Positions 1 through 8,327 of a DNA stretch of 64,000 bases are shown here, piece by piece. Below the pieces are notes generated by a model. That model saw only the letters and a program-made list of their open reading frames with translations, searched no databases and had not been told where the DNA came from. Every line of letters begins with the position of its first letter. Positions within the stretch are counted from its first letter, which is position 1. Source of the DNA: Flavobacterium succinicans LMG 10402 (GTDB lineage Bacteria > Bacteroidota > Bacteroidia > Flavobacteriales > Flavobacteriaceae); NCBI RefSeq assembly GCF_000611675.1, contig NZ_JATV01000007.1, positions 111,197 to 175,196 of the forward strand, read 5' to 3'. A program made the translations under genes and the position numbers.

Positions 1-523
1 TTAGATAATCGCCTCCTAGTTCCATAAGTTGTTCTTTCCAAAAACGAGACGACGACTTGCCTATAATTTTGTTTTCATACGGGTTTTTGGCAATAATCCA
101 GGAGTGGCTTTCCATTTCGTTTTCTAATTGTTTTTCGTCCCAGCCAGTATAGCCCAAGAAAAAACGAATGTTGTTTTTGCTTATTAATCCTGAGTTGATG
201 AGTTCTTTTGCTGATTCAAAATCACCACCCCAATATATGCCGTTAGAAATTTCTACACTATTGGGGATTAATTGCGGGATATTATGAATGAAGTACAGGT
301 TGTCTTGCTCTACTGGTCCACCATTGTAAATCTTAAAACGAGCTTCAATCTCTGGGATTAAGTCGTTAATGGTGTATTTTAGAGGTTTGTTGATGATAAA
401 CCCGATCGAGCCCTCTTGGTTGTGATCTGCCAAAAGTATTACAGATCTATTAAAAGATAAGTCGCCTATTAATGAAGGTTCTGCAATGAGCAAATGTCCT
501 TTTTTTAATTTTTCTGTAATCAT
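1..523 (-). CDS. YqgE/AlgH family protein (DUF179), 3' end cut by window edge
   Basis: The reading frame is open from an ATG at 523 down to base 1, giving 174 codons without a stop, so the last few residues lie outside the window. The start reads MITEKLKKGHLLIAEP. Further on are LADHNQEGSIGFIINKPL, YNGGPVEQDNLYFIHN, FLGYTGWDEKQLENE and a final ELGGDYL, all in the order and spacing of the YqgE/AlgH family (about 185 residues). The fold is known but the biochemical role is not; AlgH was named from alginate regulation in Pseudomonas, which should not be carried over. It lies just downstream of the HU gene on the same strand but behind a terminator-like hairpin, so it is probably transcribed separately. 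Confidence 0.9.
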   Translation of the reverse strand, partial: MITEKLKKGHLLIAEPSLIGDLSFNRSVILLADHNQEGSIGFIINKPLKYTINDLIPEIEARFKIYNGGPVEQDNLYFIHNIPQLIPNSVEISNGIYWGGDFESAKELINSGLISKNNIRFFLGYTGWDEKQLENEMESHSWIIAKNPYENKIIGKSSSRFWKEQLMELGGDYL

Positions 524-593
524 AACCCCTGTTTTTTTAAATAAATTTAACAAAAAAACAAATGGTTTCCCAAAAACAATCGTTAAAAAGCAA

Positions 594-621
594 AAAAAAC
601 CTTTCATGAGAAAGGTTTTGA
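594..621 (-). terminator. Intrinsic terminator after the HU gene
   Basis: The arms AAACCTTTC and GAAAGGTTT enclose the loop ATGA. Read on the minus strand the hairpin is followed by a run of T. It lies about 22 bases past the HU stop codon. Confidence 0.75.
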
Positions 622-642
622 TTGTATTATTGTTAGAAAAGA

Positions 643-915
643 TTAGTTTACTGCTCCTTCTAGTTCTGCTCCAGCTTTAAATTTTACAACATTTTTAGCT
701 GCAATTTGAATTGTCTTACCAGTTTGTGGGTTTCTACCATCTCTTGCTGCTCTAGCAGAAACTGACCAAGATCCAAAACCTACTAAAGATACTTTTCCTC
801 CTTTTTTCAAAGTTTCACCTACATTTCCTAAAAATGATTCTAATGCTAATTTTGCAGCTGCTTTAGTAATACCTGCATCAGCAGCAATAGCGTCGATTAA
901 TTCTGATTTGTTCAT
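643..915 (-). CDS. HU family DNA-binding protein
   Basis: A 90-residue protein of typical HU length. It starts [18 protein letters not shown] (helical dimerisation part), continues with [11 protein letters not shown] and has the DNA-binding beta arm [12 protein letters not shown], which carries the conserved RNP tip that intercalates into DNA. HU is an abundant nucleoid protein that bends DNA without strong sequence preference. The gene stands alone between its own consensus promoter (957-986) and a hairpin terminator (594-621), as expected for a highly expressed monocistronic gene. Whether it works as a homodimer or pairs with another HU cannot be told from this window. Confidence 0.97.
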   Translation of the reverse strand: MNKSELIDAIAADAGITKAAAKLALESFLGNVGETLKKGGKVSLVGFGSWSVSARAARDGRNPQTGKTIQIAAKNVVKFKAGAELEGAVN

Positions 916-956
916 AATAAATAGTTATTAATTGTTGGTTAAAAATGTTATCAAAG

Positions 957-986
957 CAAATTTAGTAGGATTTACATTCTTTACAA
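957..986 (-). promoter_or_regulatory. Bacteroidota-type promoter for the HU gene
   Basis: On the minus strand, TTG (986-984) is followed by exactly 19 bases and then TAAATTTG (964-957). This matches the -33 TTG and -7 TAnnTTTG consensus of Bacteroidota primary sigma factors. The -7 box lies about 40 bases upstream of the HU start codon. Confidence 0.75.
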
Positions 987-1092
987 GTAATTTTGGGGTT
1001 TTTAGTGAAATTTGTTAATAACTTACTTTTTTTGTTCATAAAAGTCTTTCGAAATCGATGTGTATTGGTGGGAAAGCCTGTTTTTATTGACT

Positions 1093-2037
1093 TTATAGGG
1101 CTATTGCTTTTTCTGAAAAAACAATTCCATTTAAGAGATCTGCTGCTTTCATTTGTTTTTTTCCTGGGAATTGCAAGGTTAAAATTTGAATGTATCCGTC
1201 TCTAACAGCTATTTTAATTTCTTTTTTGCTACATATAATACTTCCAATAGGTTTTGTGTGCGGTTCTTCGATTATTTTAGATTCGAAAATTTTGATATTA
1301 TATTCCTTATCGTCTTTAAAATGGCACCATGCAGCAGGATAGGGACTTAGTCCTCGAATCAGGTTGTGAATGGTGGTGGCTGAGGCCTGCCAATCTATTT
1401 TGCAATTTTCTTTATTGAGTTTATAAGCTGTTTTTATTTTCTCATTGTCTTCTTGTGTGGTTGTCTTCACTTCATTAGCTGCGATGAATTGTAGTGTGTC
1501 AATGACGGTTTTACTACCAAGATGCATGAGCCTGTCATGTAATTGACCCGCGTTTTCTGTTGGTTCAATGTTTGTTTCTTTACTCAGAATCATGGCGCCA
1601 GTATCAATTTTATCGTCGATAAAAAAAGTAGTTACACCGGTTTTAGTTTCGCCGTTAATGATCGCCCAGTTAATTGGCGCTGCGCCTCTATAGTTTGGTA
1701 ATAGTGATGCGTGTAAATTAAAGGTGCCTAGTTTTGGCATGTCCCAAACTACTTTTGGTAGCATTCTAAAAGCTACTACAATGTGAAGATTGGCCTGTAG
1801 GTCTTTTAATTCCTGAAGAAATCCCTCGTCTTTTAAATTGGTGGGTTGTAATATAGTGAGTCCTTTTTCTAAGGCAAATTCTTTTACAGCGGAATGTTTG
1901 ATTTTTTGACCTCTTCCGGCTGGTTTGTCTGCAGCTGTGATTACGCCAACTACTTCATAATTATTTTTGAGTATTGTATCTAGAATGCCTACTGCAAATT
2001 CTGGAGTTCCCATAAAAACGATGCGTAATTTTTCCAT
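1093..2037 (-). CDS. fmt: Methionyl-tRNA formyltransferase
   Basis: A 314-residue enzyme that formylates the amino group of Met-tRNA(fMet) using 10-formyl-tetrahydrofolate, producing the initiator tRNA. The N-terminal Rossmann-type domain begins with RIVFMGTPEFAV. The formyltransferase active site is visible as NLHASLLPNYRGAAPINWAI (Asn and His) with the downstream Asp in FIDDKIDTGAMI. The C-terminal tRNA-binding domain carries IRGLSPYPAAW. The length equals the usual 310-320 residues. The ATG directly follows the recQ stop codon, so the two genes are probably co-transcribed with possible translational coupling. A peptide deformylase gene, the usual partner, is not seen nearby. Confidence 0.97.
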   Translation of the reverse strand: MEKLRIVFMGTPEFAVGILDTILKNNYEVVGVITAADKPAGRGQKIKHSAVKEFALEKGLTILQPTNLKDEGFLQELKDLQANLHIVVAFRMLPKVVWDMPKLGTFNLHASLLPNYRGAAPINWAIINGETKTGVTTFFIDDKIDTGAMILSKETNIEPTENAGQLHDRLMHLGSKTVIDTLQFIAANEVKTTTQEDNEKIKTAYKLNKENCKIDWQASATTIHNLIRGLSPYPAAWCHFKDDKEYNIKIFESKIIEEPHTKPIGSIICSKKEIKIAVRDGYIQILTLQFPGKKQMKAADLLNGIVFSEKAIAL

Positions 2038-3930
2038 TTATAGTATAGTGTATTTATTATTGGGTTGAAGGCTAATTTTGTTTTGCTCTAATAATTGTTG
2101 TAGTGCAAAGATAATTGCCTCACTCTTATTTTTAGTCACTTTTTCGAGTTCTCGAGAGTTTAAATCTTGGTCTTGTAAGAGCGAAAGTATTGTACTGGCT
2201 AGATGTTCAGGTGTGGCTTTTTTTTGGGATCTTACAATACAGTAGGAGCAAACTCCGCATTTTTGACTTGATTTTTCTCCAAAATAGGCTAGTAGTAATT
2301 GGCTTTTGCATTGCTCTTTGTTGTTAATGTATTCAATAACACACTGTAATTGTTTTTCTTTTAGTTGGTTTTGTTGTTCTAAGTGTTTGATTACACGGTT
2401 TATGGTACGATCGTCTTCTCTTACTTCATTGAAGATGATGGTGGCATCATTATTTTTTGCTTGGTAGGATATGATTTCTTTTTCGGCCATTTTTTTTAAA
2501 ACAGCATGAACAGTTTCCTCTTTAACGTTTGCTTTTTTTGCAATCAATGAATGATTGAACGCTGTGGGAAGTTCATATATTCCTGGGTAGTTTCTAAGGA
2601 TAGTCAAGATAATTTCCTCGTCATTTGGATTGAGGCTAATAAAACGCATGACTTCTTTAGATGAGATAAGGAATTGCAATGTTACTTTTTCTGAAAACTC
2701 TTGTGATAAGTTAAGGATGCCTTGTTGGTCTAGGAATTGTAAGGCATGGTAGGTTTTTAAAATAGGAAAAGTATATTTTGTACAAAAATGGTTTAAGTTA
2801 AAGGTAAACTTCTCATTGATTCCTTCTCCATAAGCAATTTGAAAATAGTTACAGAGTTTAATGAAAATTGTTTTTACAAAAGATCGATCTGGGAGATTAT
2901 TGGTGAATTGTGTGATGGCTTGTGCAGTATCGGACGGGCTGTAGAGTAAAATTGCAAAAGCTTTATTGCCGTCTCTTCCTGCTCTTCCTGCTTCTTGATA
3001 ATAGTTTTCAAGATTTTCAGGAAATTGAATATGAATAACTGTTTTTACATTTGCTTTGTCGATTCCCATCCCAAAAGCATTGGTTGCGACCATTACCTGC
3101 ACTTGCTCTTGCATCCAGCGCTGCATGTTTTTTTCTTTTTCTTTATGAGGTAAACCGCCATGGTAATAGGTTGCATTAAAACCCAAAGCATTAAGTTGTG
3201 CTGCAATATCTAAACACGATTTTCTATTTCTTACATATATAATAGAAGGAGCAGGATTTTTTTTGAGAATTTGCTGTACGCGATACAACTTGTCTTCGGT
3301 TTCAAAAGTCATGTAGGCCAAATTTTCTCTGGCAAATGATTTTTGGTATATTGTAGGTGCATTTAAATCGAGATCTTTAATGATGTCGTCTTTAACTTTT
3401 GGAGTTGCAGTGGCGGTTAACGCTAAAAAAGGGGTGTTTGGAAAATGCGTTTTTAGTTGTTTTATTTTTAAATAAGCCGGTCTAAAATCATGCCCCCATT
3501 GCGAAACACAATGTGCTTCGTCAATTGCGATTAGGTTGATCGGTAAACTTTTTATACGATCTAAAATCCATTCAGATTGTAAACGTTCAGGCGAAAGGTA
3601 TAAAAATTTATAGTTGCCATATTGACAATTGTCCAATAAATCAATCATTTCCTCCGTACCGATAGCTCCAGTAAGTGCGATTGCTTTTATATTGCGTTGT
3701 TGTAAATTGCTGACTTGGTCCTTCATTAAGGCTACCAATGGCGACACTACAAGGCAAATTCCTTCTTTCATTAAAGCTGGAATTTGAAAGCAAATTGATT
3801 TTCCTCCACCTGTTGGAAGTATGGCTAGCGTGTCTTTTCCGTCAACTACTGACTCAATAATTTCCTTTTGGAGAGAGCGGAAACGATCATGTTTCCAATA
3901 CTTACTTAAAATAGCTAAGGCCTCTTCCAT
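2038..3930 (-). CDS. recQ: ATP-dependent DNA helicase RecQ
   Basis: A 630-residue superfamily 2 3'-to-5' DNA helicase for recombination and replication-fork repair. Motifs in order: Walker A LPTGGGKSICF (about residues 39-49), DEAH box IAIDEAHCVSQWGHDFRP (about 136-153), motif III LALTATATPKV, and motif VI QEAGRAGRDGN. The zinc-binding region is reduced to a clear CGVCSYC near residue 558 with an earlier Cys in KEQCKSQ. A winged-helix RQC region with LPTAFNHSLIAKKANV lies between. I see no convincing HRDC domain at the C-terminus, where the E. coli enzyme has one; many Bacteroidota carry such shorter RecQ paralogues. It is followed without a gap by fmt. Confidence 0.95.
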   Translation of the reverse strand: MEEALAILSKYWKHDRFRSLQKEIIESVVDGKDTLAILPTGGGKSICFQIPALMKEGICLVVSPLVALMKDQVSNLQQRNIKAIALTGAIGTEEMIDLLDNCQYGNYKFLYLSPERLQSEWILDRIKSLPINLIAIDEAHCVSQWGHDFRPAYLKIKQLKTHFPNTPFLALTATATPKVKDDIIKDLDLNAPTIYQKSFARENLAYMTFETEDKLYRVQQILKKNPAPSIIYVRNRKSCLDIAAQLNALGFNATYYHGGLPHKEKEKNMQRWMQEQVQVMVATNAFGMGIDKANVKTVIHIQFPENLENYYQEAGRAGRDGNKAFAILLYSPSDTAQAITQFTNNLPDRSFVKTIFIKLCNYFQIAYGEGINEKFTFNLNHFCTKYTFPILKTYHALQFLDQQGILNLSQEFSEKVTLQFLISSKEVMRFISLNPNDEEIILTILRNYPGIYELPTAFNHSLIAKKANVKEETVHAVLKKMAEKEIISYQAKNNDATIIFNEVREDDRTINRVIKHLEQQNQLKEKQLQCVIEYINNKEQCKSQLLLAYFGEKSSQKCGVCSYCIVRSQKKATPEHLASTILSLLQDQDLNSRELEKVTKNKSEAIIFALQQLLEQNKISLQPNNKYTIL

Positions 3931-3975
3931 GGATAAATATTTTGTTGTTCAATAAAAGCAGCGATGGTTTAGGGT

Positions 3976-4518
3976 TTATGGAGTGCTAATTCTATCTAAG
4001 ATAAACTTAATTCTGTTATCTACCGTATCTTTTGGGACTTCAGTAATAGCATAACCGTATTTTTGGTAAGTCTCTTTCAAATGTACGTGAATTTGTTGTG
4101 CTTGTTCGTAATCTTCATAGCGTTCATTGTCGCTGATGTAAATTTCTTCCCAAGGAGGAAGCATGAATATTTGTGTGTAGGTATGTTCCAAACAAGCCTC
4201 TTCAAAATGAGATGGATATTGGTCTCCGATATAATTTAAATAAGCCACAACATCAGGTATCCCACGATCAATGAAAACCATAGCATGATTTTCATTTTTT
4301 GCATTGTTAAATTGTTGAATTCTTCCTTCTAAAAGTTTTTGGCTAAACAAAAGGGGGTCAGTTAAAAACAATTGGTCTATTCCTGATTTTTGAGCTTCGG
4401 CGGTAACTTGTCGGGATATTTCTGGGTAACAGCAATGTCCTAATGATGTTAGTTGGTTGATAAGGGTTGATTTTCCTGTTCCTGGGCCGCCTATTATTAC
4501 GATGATTTCTTTTTGCAC
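3976..4518 (-). CDS. AAA-type ATPase / nucleoside-kinase-like P-loop protein
   Basis: A protein of about 180 residues with a P-loop IIGGPGTGKSTLINQL at its N-terminus and a later FIDRGIPDVVAYL, a pattern seen in small AAA_28/NadR-like kinase proteins. I placed the start at the GTG at 4518, giving (M)QKEIIVIIGG, because the frame upstream offers only a TTG at 4539 and adds residues that are not needed. The substrate is unknown: the fold fits phosphorylation of a nucleoside or cofactor precursor, but no specificity motif can be read. It is followed after 45 bases by recQ and fmt and may be the first gene of that operon. Confidence 0.75.
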   Translation of the reverse strand: MQKEIIVIIGGPGTGKSTLINQLTSLGHCCYPEISRQVTAEAQKSGIDQLFLTDPLLFSQKLLEGRIQQFNNAKNENHAMVFIDRGIPDVVAYLNYIGDQYPSHFEEACLEHTYTQIFMLPPWEEIYISDNERYEDYEQAQQIHVHLKETYQKYGYAITEVPKDTVDNRIKFILDRISTP

Positions 4519-4815
4519 GATTTGAAAATAAAAATGCAAATTTACCGAAACTTATTGGTTTGTAAAACATTTTTTTTGCTCAGGTCTTTTTGAAGTTGAT
4601 TTTGTTTGTCAATGGAGTGATTCTCTTTAAATGACATTTGCTGCTTTATCGTTATCGTTAGTGGTAATCATTTTTAAGAGATTTTTTATGTTTGCTTTTT
4701 TTGTTCAGAATACACTTTATTTGAGTAGTAATCGGGCAAAAAAACATCAAATCCAAGAACTAAATTCTATAATCTGCATTCAAAAATGTATATTTGCGTT
4801 TATTTTAATTTAGTA

Positions 4816-5112
4816 ATGGATAAAGACAAAGAAAAAGAGATTGCCGCTTTTTACGAAAGATTGCAAGTTGAGTTGGATAAAAGCAACAGTTGGCCAGCAG
4901 AATATTTGTTTAAATTTATTGTTCCATCGGTAGAAGGTAATGTGAAAAAGGTGCAAGATGCATTTGATTGTATGGGCGCCGTGATTAAAACGACACAATC
5001 GAAAACGGGCAAGTTTACAAGTGTTTCTGTTGATGTTACCATGAAAAACTCACAAGAAATTATTGAAAAATACCAAGAATTATCTACAATTGAAGGTATT
5101 GTTTCCCTATAA
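4816..5112 (+). CDS. DUF493 (YbeD-like) family protein
   Basis: A small protein of 98 residues starting MDKDKEKEIAAFYERLQ. The core has PAEYLFKFIVPS, followed by a ferredoxin-like beta-alpha-beta pattern ending in SVDVTMKNSQEIIEKYQEL, as in DUF493/YbeD proteins, which resemble ACT-like regulatory domains. An upstream in-frame ATG at 4786 is rejected as the start because it lies inside a -7-like box TATATTTG (4789-4796), so the transcript would begin downstream of it. The DUF4290 gene begins 3 bases past the stop codon, so the two are translated from one message. Molecular function is unknown. Confidence 0.85.
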   Translation: MDKDKEKEIAAFYERLQVELDKSNSWPAEYLFKFIVPSVEGNVKKVQDAFDCMGAVIKTTQSKTGKFTSVSVDVTMKNSQEIIEKYQELSTIEGIVSL

Positions 5113-5114
5113 AT

Positions 5115-5834
5115 ATGATCGAAAAGTATAAAAAAGAAATCGCCAATGATGTAGTGTATCATTTAGAATATAATTCTGAAAGAAAACATTTAATCATTCC
5201 TGAGTACGGTCGTCATTTGCAAAAATTGATTGAACAAGCAACCATTATAGAGAATGATGAAGAGCGTAACAAAGCTGCTAGATACATCATTCAAGTAATG
5301 GGAAGTTTAAATCCTCATTTGCGTGATGTGCCTGATTTTCAGCACAAGTTATGGGATCAGTTGTTTATTATGTCCGATTTTCGTTTGGCGGTAGACTCTC
5401 CATATCCTATCCCTTCTCGTGAAGTTTTGCAATTGAAACCTGAGATTTTGCAATATCCTCAGAACTATCCTAAGTACAGATATTATGGAAATAATATTAA
5501 GTACATGATAGATGTGGCCAATAAATGGGAAGAAGGCGAAATGAAAAGTGCTTTGGTAAAGGTAATCGCCAATCATATGAAAAAATCCTACTTGAGTTGG
5601 AATAAAGACACCGTAAAAGACGATGTTATTTTTGAGCACTTGTATGAACTCTCTGGCGGAAAATTGAATTTGTTGCAAAGCAATGAAGAGCTTTTGGGAA
5701 CTACAGATTTGCTTCGAACCAATAAAAGAATGTCGAATAAAATCACTCCTTCCAATCAACAGAAAAATCAGAATAACAAAATAAAAACGGGTAAAACACC
5801 CATGCATAAAAATCAAAATAGAAAACAGCAGTAA
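5115..5834 (+). CDS. DUF4290 domain-containing protein
   Basis: A 239-residue protein of a family essentially confined to Bacteroidota. Visible family features are YNSERKHLIIPEYGRHLQ near the N-terminus, the run LNPHLRDVPDFQHKLWDQLF around residue 68 and PYPIPSREVL around 97. The last 40 residues (about 200-239) are rich in Asn, Lys and Gln and look disordered and basic, suggesting nucleic acid or surface contact. No catalytic motif or membrane segment is seen. It is wedged between DUF493 and murA, with 2 bases before it and 41 bases after it, an arrangement I recall as common in flavobacteria, which hints at an envelope or growth role. That role is inference only. Confidence 0.88.
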   Translation: MIEKYKKEIANDVVYHLEYNSERKHLIIPEYGRHLQKLIEQATIIENDEERNKAARYIIQVMGSLNPHLRDVPDFQHKLWDQLFIMSDFRLAVDSPYPIPSREVLQLKPEILQYPQNYPKYRYYGNNIKYMIDVANKWEEGEMKSALVKVIANHMKKSYLSWNKDTVKDDVIFEHLYELSGGKLNLLQSNEELLGTTDLLRTNKRMSNKITPSNQQKNQNNKIKTGKTPMHKNQNRKQQ

Positions 5835-5875
5835 TTGATCTAACGATAATTATTGGACAATATAAATATAGTAAA

Positions 5876-7186
5876 ATGGGAATTTTCAAAATCGAGGGTG
5901 GCATCCAGTTAAAAGGAGAAATCACCCCACAAGGAGCAAAAAACGAGGCATTACAAATTTTATGTGCTGTATTGCTTACTCCAGAAAAAGTAACAATCAA
6001 TAATATTCCAGATATTATTGACATCAACAAGTTAATCACTTTGTTGGGTAATCTTGGAGTTAAAATTCAAAAAAACGGGAATAGTTCCATTACTTTTCAA
6101 TCTGATGAAGTAAATATGGGCTATTTAGAGACTGAAGCCTTTAAGAAAGAAGGCGGTTCTTTGCGTGGTTCGATTATGATTGTTGGTCCATTATTAGCTC
6201 GTTTTGGTAAAGGTTATATTCCGAAACCAGGTGGAGATAAAATTGGAAGAAGAAGATTGGATACCCATTTTGAAGGATTTATCAATTTAGGTGCTAAGTT
6301 TAGATACAATAGAGAAGATCATTTCTATGGAGTAGAAGCTCCAGATGGACTTACAGGTACAGATATGTTATTGGATGAAGCCTCTGTTACAGGTACGGCA
6401 AATATCGTAATGGCTGCCGTTTTGGCTAAAGGTACAACTACAGTTTACAACGCTGCTTGTGAGCCTTATTTGCAACAATTATGCAAAATGCTGAACGCCA
6501 TGGGAGCTAAAATTTCTGGTGTTGGATCTAATTTGTTGACTATTGAAGGAGTAGAAGCATTAGGTGGATGTGAACACCGTATTCTTCCGGATATGATTGA
6601 GATTGGTTCTTGGATAGGATTAGCAGCAATGACTAAATCTGAGATTACTATAAAAAATGTAAGTTGGGAAAATCTTGGAGTTATTCCAAATGTATTCCGT
6701 AAACTAGGGATTACACTAGAGAGAAAAGGAGATGATATCTTCATTCCTGCTCACGTGAATGGTTACGAAGTTAAAACTGATATTGATGGTTCTATTTTAA
6801 CCATTGCTGATGCTCCTTGGCCTGGTTTTACTCCAGATTTATTGAGTATTATTTTGGTAGTAGCGACTCAAGCAAAAGGTGATGTATTGATACACCAAAA
6901 AATGTTCGAAAGCCGTTTGTTTTTCGTGGATAAACTAATCGATATGGGAGCAAAAATCATTTTGTGTGACCCTCATAGAGCGGTAGTTATTGGTCACGAT
7001 TTTAAATCCCAATTGAAAGCTACTACGATGTCTTCACCAGATATTCGTGCGGGTATTTCGTTATTGATTGCTGCACTTTCTGCGAAAGGAACAAGCACTA
7101 TTCAAAATATTGAACAAATTGATAGAGGCTACGAGCGCATTGATGAGCGTTTAAGAGCTATTGGAGCCAATATTGTAAGAGCTTAG
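5876..7186 (+). CDS. murA: UDP-N-acetylglucosamine 1-carboxyvinyltransferase, Asp-type active site
   Basis: A 436-residue enzyme of the EPSP synthase fold that transfers enolpyruvate from PEP to UDP-GlcNAc, the first committed step of peptidoglycan synthesis in the cytoplasm. Visible family landmarks: QGAKNEALQI with the conserved Lys22, GSIMIVGPLLARFG, the active-site loop KPGGDKIGRRRLDTH, the segment IEIGSWIGLAA, and the C-terminal DIRAGISLLIAALSAKG. The loop residue equal to E. coli Cys115 is Asp121 here (codon 6236-6238). In other bacteria Asp at this site keeps activity and prevents covalent inactivation by fosfomycin. Third gene of a DUF493-DUF4290-murA cluster. Confidence 0.97.
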   Translation: MGIFKIEGGIQLKGEITPQGAKNEALQILCAVLLTPEKVTINNIPDIIDINKLITLLGNLGVKIQKNGNSSITFQSDEVNMGYLETEAFKKEGGSLRGSIMIVGPLLARFGKGYIPKPGGDKIGRRRLDTHFEGFINLGAKFRYNREDHFYGVEAPDGLTGTDMLLDEASVTGTANIVMAAVLAKGTTTVYNAACEPYLQQLCKMLNAMGAKISGVGSNLLTIEGVEALGGCEHRILPDMIEIGSWIGLAAMTKSEITIKNVSWENLGVIPNVFRKLGITLERKGDDIFIPAHVNGYEVKTDIDGSILTIADAPWPGFTPDLLSIILVVATQAKGDVLIHQKMFESRLFFVDKLIDMGAKIILCDPHRAVVIGHDFKSQLKATTMSSPDIRAGISLLIAALSAKGTSTIQNIEQIDRGYERIDERLRAIGANIVRA

Positions 7187-7194
7187 TTTTTTTT

Positions 7195-7393
7195 GAGTAC
7201 TTAGTAATTAGTCCATAGTGAATAGCTCAATATACTAGTTGCTAAATCTTAATCAAATAAAATATTAGTTTTTACTAAATCAACAATTCGCTTAAAATTA
7301 ATAATTAGTTTTAGTCCTTAGTAATTAGCCAAATTGACTAATTGCTAAGGACTATCTGCTAAGGACTAATCACTAAGTACTAAGGACTAATTT
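7195..7393. repeat. Degenerate heptamer array with inverted halves, upstream of the CDF gene
   Basis: The sequence falls into 7-base steps. From 7201: ttagtaa, ttagtcc, atagtga, atagctc. From 7311: ttagtcc, ttagtaa, ttagcca. From 7338 the orientation flips: ctaattg, ctaagga, ctatctg, ctaagga, ctaatca, ctaagta, ctaagga, ctaattt, ending at 7393 directly before the ATG at 7394. TTAGTCC and GGACTAA are reverse complements, so the halves could pair. The last ctaagga supplies an AAGGA seven bases before the start codon of the CDF gene. A similar array lies at 49844-49920. Confidence 0.8.
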
Positions 7394-8260
7394 ATGACTA
7401 AAGAACAAACGGCGATAAAAGCCACCTACTTCAGTATTGTTGGTAATACTTCTTTGGCTATTGTAAAAGGATTGGCTGGTTTTTTCGGTAATTCTTATGC
7501 GCTAATTGCCGACGCGATTGAATCTACTACTGATATTTTTGCGTCTTTTTTGGTGCTTTTTGGAATCAAATATTCTAATAAACCTGCCGATGATAATCAT
7601 CCTTACGGTCATGGTCGTGCAGAACCTTTGATTACGTTTTTGGTAGTTGGTTTTTTGATTACTTCGGCTACGATTATTGCTTATGAGAGTATTCAAAACA
7701 TTGGGACACCTCATGATTTGCCCAAATCTTGGACGCTTTATATTTTGGGAGCCATTATTATTTGGAAAGAGTATTCGTTTCAGTTGGTGATGAAAAGAAG
7801 TAAAGAAACCAATAGCTCTTCTTTGAAAGCCGATGCTTGGCATCATAGGAGCGACGCCATTACTTCGGTAGCGGCTTTTTTAGGGATTTCTATTGCACTT
7901 TATTTCGGTAAAGGTTATGAATCTGCCGATGATTGGGCGGCTCTTTTTGCCTCTGGTTTTATTTTATTCAATAGCTATAAAATATTTAGACCCGCTTTGA
8001 GCGAGATAATGGATGAGCATCTATATGATGAATTGGTTGAGGAAATTAGAGTTGTTTCCTTAACGGTTCCAGGAATTATAGATACTGAGAAATGTTTTAT
8101 AAGAAAAGCAGGAATGCAGTATCATGTTGATTTGCATGCAAGGGTAGAAGGTATCATTACAGTTAGAGAAGGACATGATATTGCGCATGATTTAAAAGAC
8201 ACCCTTCGAGCGGAAATCCCTTCTTTGGGACATGTTTTGATTCATGTAGAACCGAATTAA
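7394..8260 (+). CDS. Cation diffusion facilitator family transporter
   Basis: A 288-residue inner-membrane antiporter that exports divalent metal ions (Zn, Fe, Mn or Co) in exchange for protons. Metal-site motifs of the CDF transmembrane domain are present: DAIESTTDIFAS (about residues 41-52) in helix 2, DDNHPYGHGRAEPL in the cytoplasmic loop, and WHHRSDAITS in helix 5. Hydrophobic helices fill residues 12-185, and a cytoplasmic ferredoxin-like domain with LHARVEGIITVREGHDIAH and a final HVLIHVEP follows. The H-x3-D arrangement in helix 5 fits the Zn/Fe-type subgroup but the exact metal is uncertain. The gene has an unusual leader: a heptamer repeat array runs up to the start codon. Confidence 0.93.
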   Translation: MTKEQTAIKATYFSIVGNTSLAIVKGLAGFFGNSYALIADAIESTTDIFASFLVLFGIKYSNKPADDNHPYGHGRAEPLITFLVVGFLITSATIIAYESIQNIGTPHDLPKSWTLYILGAIIIWKEYSFQLVMKRSKETNSSSLKADAWHHRSDAITSVAAFLGISIALYFGKGYESADDWAALFASGFILFNSYKIFRPALSEIMDEHLYDELVEEIRVVSLTVPGIIDTEKCFIRKAGMQYHVDLHARVEGIITVREGHDIAHDLKDTLRAEIPSLGHVLIHVEPN

Positions 8261-8283
8261 TTATTGGGTATAAAAATTTAACA

Positions 8284-8327
8284 TAACCCTTTTAGAGTCT
8301 AAGCCAGACTTTGAAAGGGTTGTTTTT
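8284..8327. terminator. Hairpin terminator between the CDF and DUF5686 genes
   Basis: The arms AACCCTTT and AAAGGGTT, with an inner AGTCT/AGACT pairing, form a long hairpin followed on the plus strand by TTTTTTT. The two flanking genes converge here, so the site mainly serves the CDF gene. Confidence 0.75.

Noticed and set aside
4786..4815. Upstream ATG of the DUF493 gene
   Set aside because: It is inside the -7 promoter box, and the residues it would add are not typical for the family.
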